Below are positions 53,410 to 61,459 of a stretch of 64,000 nucleotides of DNA, one piece after another. Source of the stretch: RUG695 sp050943135 (GTDB taxonomy: Bacteria > Planctomycetota > Planctomycetia > Pirellulales > Thermoguttaceae). Where the stretch lies: assembly GCA_050943135.1 (NCBI GenBank), contig JBMNOP010000008.1:62001-126000 (forward strand), written 5' to 3'. Below the pieces are notes generated by a model. That model saw nothing but the letters and a program-made list of their open reading frames with translations. It made no database searches and was not told where the DNA came from. Each line of letters begins with the position of its first letter. Position 1 is the first letter of the stretch. The translations under genes and the position numbers were made by a program.

Positions 53410-53438
53410 AGTATACTTCGGGGCATTGCCATTTCCAA
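53410..53438 (-). promoter_or_regulatory. Promoter of the methylase/nuclease operon
   Basis: The minus strand has TTGGAA (53433-53438), a 17-bp spacer and TATACT (53410-53415), giving a leader of about 65 nt to the methylase start. Confidence 0.72.
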
Positions 53439-54500
53439 GCTATGACGAAAAGAAACGGAAAATTTTTTTGCCTGGCCGGGCGGCCCTTGTTTTGGGCCTT
53501 TCGTACCGTCGGCAAACTTCCGCAAGCGGCAGCGCGGCTCTTTCCGTTTCCGGAACATCCGGATTCCCCAAAAATACCTCGTTTTTCCGCTTTGTTATTT
53601 CTTTATCCCGGAAACCGGAGATCATCGGATTGTCCTAAAATTCGGGGAAGTTCTCCGTCGAGATCTATTCTCCGTCACGTCTTCGGGCCGTTCGGAAAAA
53701 TCCGTAAATTCCGGTGAGGGAGGATTCTATGGGAATGGGGGCATGGGAGGAGCATTCTTCACTCCGCCCCGTTTTCTTTCCGAGAAACAAGTCGTGCCAT
53801 CGTTTTTTCACACCCCCCCGCTCCCGGTGCCGGATGATCCGCAAAGGCTTGACGAAGGGAGCTTCGTCGTGAGTCACGGGGCGAGGCGGAGGAAGGGGTT
53901 GGCTTTTGATTTTACAAGATGCCCCGCACGATCGTTCAGTAAAACGGAGCCTGTATCACGCACTGAGATAAAAGCGGTATATGTAAGTCGTAATATATTA
54001 ATGGGCTAAGTCCATTGGGCAAAAGACCGCCGGTGGGCTGGTCGGAAATATCGGTTGTGATTGCCCTCAATATTCTCGGCAACGTTGTGTAATACAGGGG
54101 CGCTCGTTCTTTGGGGAAGTCCGTGTGGCAATGTCCGCGCCTTGTATGAAAAGTCGCCCGCGGAACAAAAGGAATGTTTTGAGGGAACGGATGGGAACCA
54201 ATCCTCGGGTTTTGCCCGGGAACCGGACCGGATTTCTCTGTTCCCCGATGAGAAGAAGGGTAGGGCGCTCGCGCCGTTGAAACTCCAAACAGATCAGTAT
54301 CGAATGATACACAGCGCAAAGGGTTCCGCCGTTTCGGCGAACCGAGCGAAATGACACTCTGTCGGAGCCTGTGCGGTTCGGGAAGAAACTCTTCCCGCTA
54401 CCCGCGCCTATGACCGCGGCTCCACCCGGTGCCCTTGCGGGAAAACGACGGGAAGGGTCATCGGGGTAAATCGCCCGGTCGGAACGGCGAAAAATGTTCC
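53439..54500. other. Gene-free stretch of about 1.06 kb
   Basis: Open frames here (for example minus-strand ones across 53936-54319 and 54067-54567) overlap each other, have no family resemblance and odd composition. The segment 53930-54110 is noticeably AT-richer, with AATATATTAATGGG-type sequence at 53992-54006. It shows no T-loop, RNase P, SRP or tmRNA motif. It might be a decayed element or hold an RNA, but I see nothing I can name. Confidence 0.35.
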
Positions 54501-54547
54501 GAAAAAGAAAAGCGCCCTTTTCTCCGAGGAAATCGAGAAAAGGGCGC
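54501..54547 (-). terminator. Strong rho-independent terminator
   Basis: A perfect 13-bp stem (GCGCCCTTTTCTC at 54512-54524 with GAGAAAAGGGCGC at 54535-54547) is followed on the minus strand by TTTTCTTTTTC (54501-54511). It ends the minus-strand gene that stops at 54635. Confidence 0.92.
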
Positions 54548-54634
54548 GCAGCTTTTCGCCGGGGCAAAAAGCCTGTTCCGTGATTTCCGTATCGCTATTC
54601 CACTCCGCCGTCCGACGGTGTTCGGGAGCTCTTT

Positions 54635-55687
54635 CTATTCGTCTTCCCGCTCACAGAACTTTCCGCCGAGGAACCAGGCGAGGGGTGCGCATAGGGCGGC
54701 CAAGATCAGCGCCGGGATCAGGCCGTCGCTGATCCGGGCTCTCGCGCCCTGGCTTAGGTAACCGCCGAAGAAACCGATCATGACACTGAAACAGAACGCC
54801 ATGACCGTGATCAAGAGACGGTTCTTTTTTCCTTGCGCGGTCAGCGGGGGTGCGGTGGAACGGTCCTTTTTCACCTTGACCGTCGTTTCTTTTCCTTCTT
54901 TCTTCCCGGCGTTTTTCCCTTTCGTCGATTTGTCGGACCGTGCCACGATCTGCTGAACCGCGTCGCGCGGGTAGTATTTGGCAATGGCGATGTTGACCTG
55001 GCCGGGAGTGCAGATCGCGCTGCGGATCGGCATGTCGAACAGAACGCGCAATTGCTCTTCCACGTCGAGGGAAAGCGGAACCGGCGAGGCGAGGATCAGT
55101 CGCCCCATGTCGGCCATGACGGGAACAAACGAGTGGGAACGCGCCATGTTCGGATCGATCTGCGGGGCGTAATACTCGTCGACGGGGATCTCGTCGAGAT
55201 TGACGAACGGAAGCCCTTCCGACTCGGCATAGGCGAGCATAACCTGCTCCTGGGAAGCGAGGCGTTGCTGGAGAATCGCCATGTGAAGGTCGAGTCCGAC
55301 CGCCTCGGCGTAGCTTTTCGCCTTTTTCAGGTTTTCCGCTGTGACGACGTTGTTCCGGATCAGGATGTCGTCGAACGAGCCGGAACGGTCGGCCTCGGCG
55401 GTTTCGGTCTTGCGCCCGAGGGTGGCGTCGTATTCGGCTTTCCGATCTTTGTCGGTAAGGCAGAGCATCCCCTTGGCCAGCTCGTTAAGGAGTTCCTGCG
55501 ATTCGTCGATATACTCACCGGTCGCGAATTTTCGAACGTGGGCGTTTAGTTTTCGGTAATGGTCGCGAATGAGCGCCATGTTGTCTTCGAACGTTTTGAG
55601 TTTCAGAATCTGATAGTAGTTGAGAGGCCGGTTCGTGGCCGTGATTTTTAACCAGTCCCGATAGACATCGAGTTTTTGTTCTGCCAT
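54635..55687 (-). CDS. J-like/MshEN-domain membrane protein
   Basis: A 350-residue protein. Residues about 20-95 look like a degenerate J domain: NYYQILKLKTFEDN and KDRKAEYDATL are as in DnaJ, but the HPD motif is absent. About 100-250 is a MshEN (type II secretion ATPase GspE/PilB N-terminal) domain with FDDILIRNNVVTAENLKKA and QLRVLFDMPIRSAICTPGQV. A basic linker (residues 262-285) leads to two C-terminal transmembrane helices. Stand-alone MshEN domains often bind cyclic di-GMP; this is family knowledge, and the binding residues were not verified here. It is monocistronic, with a promoter and a strong terminator. Confidence 0.75.
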   Translation of the reverse strand: MAEQKLDVYRDWLKITATNRPLNYYQILKLKTFEDNMALIRDHYRKLNAHVRKFATGEYIDESQELLNELAKGMLCLTDKDRKAEYDATLGRKTETAEADRSGSFDDILIRNNVVTAENLKKAKSYAEAVGLDLHMAILQQRLASQEQVMLAYAESEGLPFVNLDEIPVDEYYAPQIDPNMARSHSFVPVMADMGRLILASPVPLSLDVEEQLRVLFDMPIRSAICTPGQVNIAIAKYYPRDAVQQIVARSDKSTKGKNAGKKEGKETTVKVKKDRSTAPPLTAQGKKNRLLITVMAFCFSVMIGFFGGYLSQGARARISDGLIPALILAALCAPLAWFLGGKFCEREDE

Positions 55688-55796
55688 AACTTTTCGCGTT
55701 TCCCTTCTGCCGTTTTTCGCGGCGATACGATACTCTGCAAGGAATTGTTCCCGACGGAGCGGGGAACCGCCCCAAAAACGGTTCCGACCGATAATG

Positions 55797-55825
55797 ATTC
55801 TATATCACGGTCGTGCAAAACGCAA
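55797..55825 (-). promoter_or_regulatory. Promoter of the J-like/MshEN gene
   Basis: The minus strand has TTGCGT (55820-55825), a 17-bp spacer and TAGAAT (55797-55802), about 110 nt before the start at 55687. A 12-bp palindrome TCCCGATCGGGA (55829-55840) lies just upstream of the -35. Confidence 0.58.
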
Positions 55826-55867
55826 TAATCCCGATCGGGAATCGGCTTCGGACGGAGTTTTCGGCCC

Positions 55868-55896
55868 TTGAAATCGGTATCGCGCCCGGTTAAAAT
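55868..55896 (+). promoter_or_regulatory. Promoter of the secreted esterase gene
   Basis: TTGAAA (55868-55873), a 17-bp spacer and TAAAAT (55891-55896) lie about 135 nt before the start at 56032. Confidence 0.68.
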
Positions 55897-56031
55897 CGAA
55901 AGCTGGCGGGATGGAAAGGAGTGTCGGCGCGGGAATTTTCGAGCGGTTCACCGAACGCTTTTCTTGGCACACGGTGCGGCGGGGAAACGGCCCGAGTCGA
56001 GTTTCTACAAGCAATTAAGGAGTGACTTGAT

Positions 56032-56862
56032 ATGTTGGGAAAGATGATAATGTTGAAGACAATGACGGCCGCGGCCCTTCTTTGCGGTTGCGCGGTTTGG
56101 GCCGACCCGGCGAGCGCCGACGACGGGGGGGATTTTCCGGAGCCCGGCAAGCAGGTGCTGAGATCGATTCGTGTGCCGGCAAGTCAATCGTTCTGGACGA
56201 CCGGCAATGTCGACCAGCTCGGGGAGTACCTGTCGGCCGACACCTCGAAAGAGGAGAACCTTTTCTACTGGCTCTTTCTGCCGACCGACGAGTCGGCCAA
56301 GTCGGAAAAAGGGTTTCCGCTCCTTCTCTTCCTGCATGGTGCGGGGGAACGCGGGAATCCCGAGGCGGTAAAGGTTCACGGTCCGCCGAAACTCGTTGAG
56401 ACCGAAAAAGGGGTCTCCTGGGTCTTTATTACGGTTTCTCCCTCCTGCCCGGAAAACGGCTACTGGTCGGTCGATCAACTCTTGATCCTGATCGATCGGT
56501 TGACGGCCGAGTTGCCGGTCGATCCCGATCGCATTTACGTGACCGGTCTTTCGATGGGGGGGTACGGGACGTGGATGCTCTTGGATAAGGCGGGCGAGCG
56601 ATTCGCCGCCGCCGCACCGCTTTGCGGCGGGTACGATCCGGCGAAAGCTTCCGTGATGCTCGACATTCCGGTTTGGATGTTCCATGGCGACGCCGACGGC
56701 GCGGTGCCGGTTGCCCGAAGTATCGATATGGCCGCCGCGCTCCGAAAACTCGGCGGGGAAAATTTCCGATTTACCCTCTATCCGGGGGTTGGGCACGACT
56801 GCTGGACGGTCACTTACGACAATCCGGAGCTTTATACGTGGTTCCTGAGCCACAGCCGTTGA
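56032..56862 (+). CDS. Secreted alpha/beta-hydrolase esterase
   Basis: A 276-residue exported hydrolase. The signal (MLGKMIMLKTMTAAALLCGC) could be cut by signal peptidase I or, through LLCGC, be lipid-modified. The fold has LLLFLHGAGERG (oxyanion region), the nucleophile Ser in GLSMGGYGTW, the Asp in WMFHGDADGAVP and the His in GVGHDCW, a complete triad. It resembles the dienelactone-hydrolase/feruloyl-esterase-like group (LpqC/phospholipase-carboxylesterase type) used to deacylate polysaccharides; the substrate is inferred only. AAGGAG precedes the start. It is a single-gene unit upstream of the ribosomal operon. Confidence 0.88.
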   Translation: MLGKMIMLKTMTAAALLCGCAVWADPASADDGGDFPEPGKQVLRSIRVPASQSFWTTGNVDQLGEYLSADTSKEENLFYWLFLPTDESAKSEKGFPLLLFLHGAGERGNPEAVKVHGPPKLVETEKGVSWVFITVSPSCPENGYWSVDQLLILIDRLTAELPVDPDRIYVTGLSMGGYGTWMLLDKAGERFAAAAPLCGGYDPAKASVMLDIPVWMFHGDADGAVPVARSIDMAAALRKLGGENFRFTLYPGVGHDCWTVTYDNPELYTWFLSHSR

Positions 56863-57514
56863 TTTCACGTCCTTTTTTCTGAACAGACGACAACTTTGAG
56901 GTTGACCGTTTTCTCGAAACCTGCTATCTTCTTCGCGACTTCAGCGAGGCGGCTCGCCCTGCTGATTTCGGCGTGCGAGCCACCCCTTTTCGGACAGTTC
57001 AAGGATGAACCGAAATTCTGCAAGGATGCAGAGGCTTTCCGGGTAAACTGATAGTTTCATTGTCCGAATTTGTAGACGCGCGGTGCGTGTTTCGCTCCGC
57101 TCCCCCCGGCAGGACGCAAGGAGGGTGGCAACCCCGAAGAGGAATGGATTCCGGTTACCTTCGGGTTTGCGCGTCTTTTTGCGGAAAATTTTTTTCGGGT
57201 TTTCCGATTCAGCCCCCTTCCGCGATTCTTTTCTTAGTTTATACTGGTCCTACGTTTGCAAATTACCGGCAAGACGGCTTTGTAGAGGTGATGAGGGAGT
57301 GCCCTTCTTTTAAACGGGCTGACCTCGCGAGACGAACGACTTTGAGTGACTCAGGGAAGGTCGGTTCGTTGAAAGCCCCGAGCCCGATTTTTTCGCCTTC
57401 CTATCTACATTCGGGTGAACATAAGCCGGCGACTGCGAATCGATATTCTTAAAGAGAAACTTGGCAATCAGGTAATCGGCTCCCAAAAACTCCAGACTTG
57501 ATGAGGAGAATTCA
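56863..57514. other. Leader/promoter region of the S10 ribosomal operon
   Basis: A gap of about 650 nt before rpsJ with no gene. It holds a promoter (56902-56930), followed by a hairpin with arms GGCTCGC (56951-56957) and GCGAGCC (56975-56981) and a trailing CCCCTTTT (56984-56991), which may be an attenuator or the end of a small RNA. A second possible -10, TATACT (57240-57245), lacks a good -35. The rest (57250-57510) is GC-rich and could carry an L4-type autoregulatory leader, which I could not confirm. Confidence 0.45.
56902..56930 (+). promoter_or_regulatory. Candidate promoter upstream of the S10 operon
   Basis: TTGACC (56902-56907), a 17-bp spacer and TATCTT (56925-56930). A transcript from here would have a leader of nearly 580 nt before rpsJ. 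Confidence 0.6.
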
Positions 57515-57850
57515 ATGCCCGCAGAGAAATCAGAAAAGGGTGACATCATTCGTATCAGAATGGAAGCTTACGATAACGCTATTCTTGATCAAAGCGCACA
57601 GCAAATCGTTGACGCCGCAAGAAGAGGCGGCAGTGATTTTCGGGGGCCGATTCCGCTTCCGACGCGTATCGAACGTTACACGGTTCTTTCGAGTCCTCAC
57701 GTAGACAAAAAAGCCCGTCAGCAGTACGAAATGCGTACACACAAGCGGGTCATCGATATCATCAACGCCAACAGCAAGACGATCGATGAACTGAACAAGC
57801 TGACCTTGCCTGCCGGCGTCGATGTCAAAATCAAAACCGGCGGCAAGTAA
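57515..57850 (+). CDS. rpsJ: 30S ribosomal protein S10
   Basis: A 111-residue S10 (NusE), a 30S head protein that also joins NusB in antitermination. Recognised from RIRMEAYDNAILDQSAQQIV, GPIPLPTRIERYTVL and the loop YEMRTHKRVIDI. Ten extra residues (MPAEKSEKGD) precede the usual N-terminus. GAGGAG lies just upstream of the ATG. It is the first gene of the S10/spc operon. Confidence 0.98.
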   Translation: MPAEKSEKGDIIRIRMEAYDNAILDQSAQQIVDAARRGGSDFRGPIPLPTRIERYTVLSSPHVDKKARQQYEMRTHKRVIDIINANSKTIDELNKLTLPAGVDVKIKTGGK

Positions 57851-57960
57851 TCGGTATTGTCGGGTTTATACTTTTTAACAGACGTACCGGCCTCAAACCA
57901 GCCCAGACGCGATTTCAGAGTTTGGGGCCGCAATGCGCGAGACAGAAACAGGAAACAGAA

Positions 57961-58680
57961 ATGGGAATCGGTTTACTCGGACAGAAAGTCGGTATGACCC
58001 AGCTCTATACCGAACAGGGGAGCGTTATCCCCGTCACGGTGATTCAGGCTGGTCCGTGCAGCGTTCTTCAGGTCAAGACCCGCGAGAAAGACGGCTACGA
58101 AGCCGTCCAGCTCGGCTATAAAGATAAGCCGATGCGCCTGGCTCGCCGTGCCGAGCAGGGCCACGTTGCCAAACTCGAGAGCAAGCGTCAGGCCAAGCTC
58201 GCCGAAAAGGGTGTCGAGCCGGTTCCCAAGGCCGAGGTCGCTCCCCAGCGCTATGTCAAAGAATTCCGTATTCCGGTCGCTGGTTTCGAGGTCGGCCAGA
58301 AATACGATGTCGAAGTTTTTAACGATGTGATCGCCGTCGATGTCACCAGTGTCAGCAAAGGTCGCGGTTTTTCCGGTGCCATGAAGCGCCACAATTTTTC
58401 GGGCCAGCGCGCCACCCACGGCGTCAAAAAATGTCATCGTCACCTTGGAGGCACCGGTAGCAGCGCCAGCCCGGGCCGTACCCCCAAAGGGAAGCGGATG
58501 CCGGGTCAGTATGGTAACGCCCAATGCACGATCCGGAATCAGAAGGTCGTGAAGGTTGATAAAGACAACAATCTCCTACTGATCCGCGGCGCGGTTCCCG
58601 GGCCGATCGGCGGTTTGGTTACCATTCGTCCGACGAACTTCCTTCCTGCGCCCAAGACCAACAAGTGGCGACTGGCGTAA
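57961..58680 (+). CDS. rplC: 50S ribosomal protein L3
   Basis: A 239-residue L3, an early-assembling 23S rRNA-binding protein with a loop reaching the peptidyl-transferase centre. The start at 57961 (MGIGLLGQKVGMTQLYTEQG) is the family N-terminus; the in-frame ATG 39 nt upstream is not used by homologues. GRGFSGAMKRHNFSGQRATHG and GSSASPGRTPKGKRMPGQYG are typical. It is about 30 residues longer than E. coli L3 because of a Lys/Ala/Glu-rich insert around residues 65-90. Confidence 0.98.
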   Translation: MGIGLLGQKVGMTQLYTEQGSVIPVTVIQAGPCSVLQVKTREKDGYEAVQLGYKDKPMRLARRAEQGHVAKLESKRQAKLAEKGVEPVPKAEVAPQRYVKEFRIPVAGFEVGQKYDVEVFNDVIAVDVTSVSKGRGFSGAMKRHNFSGQRATHGVKKCHRHLGGTGSSASPGRTPKGKRMPGQYGNAQCTIRNQKVVKVDKDNNLLLIRGAVPGPIGGLVTIRPTNFLPAPKTNKWRLA

Positions 58681-58727
58681 TCATTTAACATCCAGCAATC
58701 ATATTTTTGGGTTATAGAGTGGCTATT

Positions 58728-59369
58728 ATGGCAAACCTTCCGATTTACGATAAAACCGGGGCTCAGGTCGGCGATTTTGAAGTCGACATCGAAGCCATCG
58801 CTCCGAAAGGGATCAATAAGCAGCTTCTTCACGATGCTGTGGTCATGTATCAGGCGAATCTTCGCCAAGGTTCGGTCAAAACCAAGTCGCGTCGCGAAGT
58901 CTCCGGAACCGGCAGGAAGCTTTACCGCCAGAAGGGGACGGGTAATGCCCGCGCCGGGCATCGTCAGAGCGGTGTTCGTCGGGGCGGCGGTCATATCTTT
59001 GCGCTCCGTCCGCGTGACTGGAGCTACCGCCTTCCGCGCAAAGCCCTGAAAGCCGCTACCAAAATGGCGGTCGTCAGCAAGATCAACAGCAACGTCCTGA
59101 AACTCGTCGATGTGATTTCGGCTGACGTTCCCAAAACCAAAGAGATCGCCTCCCTTTTGAAGAATCTTTCGATCAGCGGTAGTTCGCTCTTGATTGTGGT
59201 CGATTCCTACGACCCCAATGTTTATAAGAGCGCTCGGAACATCCCGCGCGTCGATGTTCTCCCGGTAAGTGACCTGAACGCCTACGCGGTCCTGCGTCCG
59301 AAACAGGTCCTGATGACCAAAGCCGCGATGGAAAAGTTTGTCGCCAACGCGACGTCGGCGGCCGAGTGA
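58728..59369 (+). CDS. rplD: 50S ribosomal protein L4
   Basis: A 213-residue L4, which lines the exit tunnel and in many bacteria represses its own operon. Family signature YRQKGTGNARAGHRQSGVRRGGG lies near residues 65-90 (long tunnel loop). The start at 58728 (MANLPIYDK) is preferred over an ATG seven codons upstream. It follows rplC by 47 nt. Confidence 0.97.
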   Translation: MANLPIYDKTGAQVGDFEVDIEAIAPKGINKQLLHDAVVMYQANLRQGSVKTKSRREVSGTGRKLYRQKGTGNARAGHRQSGVRRGGGHIFALRPRDWSYRLPRKALKAATKMAVVSKINSNVLKLVDVISADVPKTKEIASLLKNLSISGSSLLIVVDSYDPNVYKSARNIPRVDVLPVSDLNAYAVLRPKQVLMTKAAMEKFVANATSAAE

Positions 59370-59417
59370 GCCTTCGCACGGTTAAAAAGCAAAACCAAAA
59401 CAACGGAAACCTAAACC

Positions 59418-59735
59418 ATGGCACGCAACAAAGATATTACCGTTACCCGTCTTCAGCTGGAACCTTACCAGGTTATCCTTCGTCCCCTCGTGACGGAAAA
59501 GGGTTTTTTCAATTCGAACCAGCGGAACACCTACACCTTTGAGGTCAACAAGTTTGCCTCGAAGGAAGATATCAAAAAGGCGATCGAAGAGCTCTTTGAG
59601 GTGAAAGTTACCCACGTGACCACTCAAAACCGTTCCGGCAAAGTGCGCCGCACCCGTCGCCAGCTCGGCCGGACAAAGTCCTGGAAGAAAGCCATGGTCA
59701 CCCTCGATTCGGAAAGCCGTATCGATATCTTCTAA
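59418..59735 (+). CDS. rplW: 50S ribosomal protein L23
   Basis: A 105-residue L23, located at the tunnel exit where trigger factor and SRP dock. VILRPLVTEKGFF and YTFEVNKFASKEDIKKAIEE are typical. The C-terminus (SWKKAMVTLDSESRIDIF) is of usual length. It follows rplD by 48 nt. Confidence 0.97.
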   Translation: MARNKDITVTRLQLEPYQVILRPLVTEKGFFNSNQRNTYTFEVNKFASKEDIKKAIEELFEVKVTHVTTQNRSGKVRRTRRQLGRTKSWKKAMVTLDSESRIDIF

Positions 59736-59798
59736 CTCGGTGCCTCGGGCAAGTCACACAAATCGAACAAAGATTTTACATAGTAAACGAGAGAAACA

Positions 59799-60656
59799 AT
59801 GGGAATCAGAAGATACAAGCCGAACAACGCCGGGCGCCGTAACATGAGTGTCAGCGATTTTGCAGAGATCACCAAAGGCGCGGTTCCGGAAAAGAGACTT
59901 CTTCGCGCCAAGCGTCGTAGTAGCGGTCGTAATAACCAGGGGATCATCACCGTCCGCCATCGTGGCGGCGGCTGCAAGCGGCAGTACCGCCTGATCGACT
60001 TTCGCCGTAACAAGGACGGTATTGAGGCGAAAGTCAATTCGATCCAGTACGATCCGAACCGTAGTGCCCGTATCGCGTTGTTGTACTACGCCGACGGTGA
60101 AAAGCGCTATATCATCGCTCCCGACGGTCTCGAGGTCGGTATGACGGTTCTCAGCGGGCCCGACGCCCCGCCGACGGTCGGCAACTGCCTTCCGGTCAGC
60201 AAGATTCCTCTCGGTTCCGACATCCATAATATTGAACTCTGCCCGGGCCGTGGCGGTGTGTTGTGTCGCACGGCCGGCGTGAAGGCGGTTCTGGTCGCCT
60301 GTGAGTCCGGTTGGGCGCAGATCACTCTTCCGAGCGGTGAAATCCGTCGTATCCCCAGTTCCTGTCGCGCTGTCATCGGCGTGGTCGGTAACAGTGAACA
60401 CATGAACATCGTGATCGGTAAAGCCGGGCGCTCCCGCTGGATGGGTCGCCGTCCTTCGGTTCGCGGTGCCGCGATGAACCCGGTCGACCACCCGCACGGC
60501 GGGGGTGAAGGCCGTACCAAGGGGGGGCGTCATCCGGTCACTCCCACCGGGAAACCGACGAAGGGCACCTCGACCCGTAACAAGAAAAAGCCGAGCAACA
60601 GCGCGATCATCCGTCGCCGCCGCAGCCGCCGCTACGGCGTTCTGAAGCTTGGGTAA
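59799..60656 (+). CDS. rplB: 50S ribosomal protein L2
   Basis: A 285-residue L2, needed for subunit association and peptidyl-transferase activity. It starts MGIRRYKPNNAGRRNMSVSD, carries RHRGGGCKRQYR and the functionally important His region NPVDHPHGGGEGRTKGG, and ends in the usual basic tail. It follows rplW by 63 nt. Confidence 0.98.
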   Translation: MGIRRYKPNNAGRRNMSVSDFAEITKGAVPEKRLLRAKRRSSGRNNQGIITVRHRGGGCKRQYRLIDFRRNKDGIEAKVNSIQYDPNRSARIALLYYADGEKRYIIAPDGLEVGMTVLSGPDAPPTVGNCLPVSKIPLGSDIHNIELCPGRGGVLCRTAGVKAVLVACESGWAQITLPSGEIRRIPSSCRAVIGVVGNSEHMNIVIGKAGRSRWMGRRPSVRGAAMNPVDHPHGGGEGRTKGGRHPVTPTGKPTKGTSTRNKKKPSNSAIIRRRRSRRYGVLKLG

Positions 60657-60737
60657 TCGTTGGCATATATCATCACACATACAAAAACCAAACAAGAAGT
60701 CACTAACCAAAAGTCCAGATAATTAGGCGGGCAAGTA

Positions 60738-61007
60738 ATGAGCAGATCGCTGAAGAAAGGTCCTTACGTCGTCGCGAGTGTGTATGACAAGGTTATGAAA
60801 CTCGATCAACAGAACAAAAAAGAGCCGATCAAGACCTGGGCGCGCTCTTGCACGATTCTTCCGGAGTTCGTGGGCCACACCTTTATGGTTCATAACGGCA
60901 AAGTCTTCGTCAAGGTCTTTGTGACCGAAGAAATGGTCGGGCACAAACTGGGCGAGTTCTCTCCGACCCGTGTCTTCCGCGGCCACGGCGGTAAAGGGAA
61001 GCGTTAA
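60738..61007 (+). CDS. rpsS: 30S ribosomal protein S19
   Basis: An 89-residue S19 of the 30S head. MSRSLKKGPYVVASVYDKVM and the C-terminal MVGHKLGEFSPTRVFRGHG match the family throughout. It follows rplB by 81 nt. Confidence 0.98.
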   Translation: MSRSLKKGPYVVASVYDKVMKLDQQNKKEPIKTWARSCTILPEFVGHTFMVHNGKVFVKVFVTEEMVGHKLGEFSPTRVFRGHGGKGKR

Positions 61008-61060
61008 TAGTCGCAACTAACGGTTTGTTCGTTTCAAGTTAAAAGATCTTAGGTGTTCAG

Positions 61061-61405
61061 ATGCAAGACTCCATCAGTAATAAATATACCGCTAAGCACA
61101 AGTTCGCGGTCATCAGCGCGCAGAAGGTTCGTCCTTTTGCCGATCTGATCCGCGGTCAGTATGCCGATGACGCGATGAATATTCTGAGGGCTTACCCGAA
61201 TCGCGGTGCGCGTTTGGTCGAGAAGGTGCTCAAGAGCGCCATGGCCAATGCCGAAGACCTCAACGAATCTGATCCCGACAACCTCGTGGTTGTCGAAGTT
61301 CAGATCGACGGCGGCCCAATGTTCAAGCGTTTTCGTGCGAAGGCGCGCGGTATGTCGAGCGTGATCAAGAAACGGACGAGTCACATTACCGTTACGCTCG
61401 GTTAG
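61061..61405 (+). CDS. rplV: 50S ribosomal protein L22
   Basis: A 114-residue L22, whose beta hairpin forms the exit-tunnel constriction. QKVRPFADLIRGQYADDAMN and the hairpin PMFKRFRAKARGMSSVIKKR are as expected. It follows rpsS by 53 nt. Confidence 0.97.
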   Translation: MQDSISNKYTAKHKFAVISAQKVRPFADLIRGQYADDAMNILRAYPNRGARLVEKVLKSAMANAEDLNESDPDNLVVVEVQIDGGPMFKRFRAKARGMSSVIKKRTSHITVTLG

Positions 61406-61459
61406 TCATAAACGCAAATTCACATCGAACATAAATTTCAAAGGACCACGAGAGGCACT

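Noticed and set aside
53340..53558. N-terminal extension of the methylase
   Set aside because: It is basic and low complexity, crosses the promoter, and homologues start at MADN-like sequence.
53936..54567. Overlapping minus-strand open frames in the 1 kb gap
   Set aside because: They overlap each other in different frames, lack ribosome-binding sites and family resemblance.
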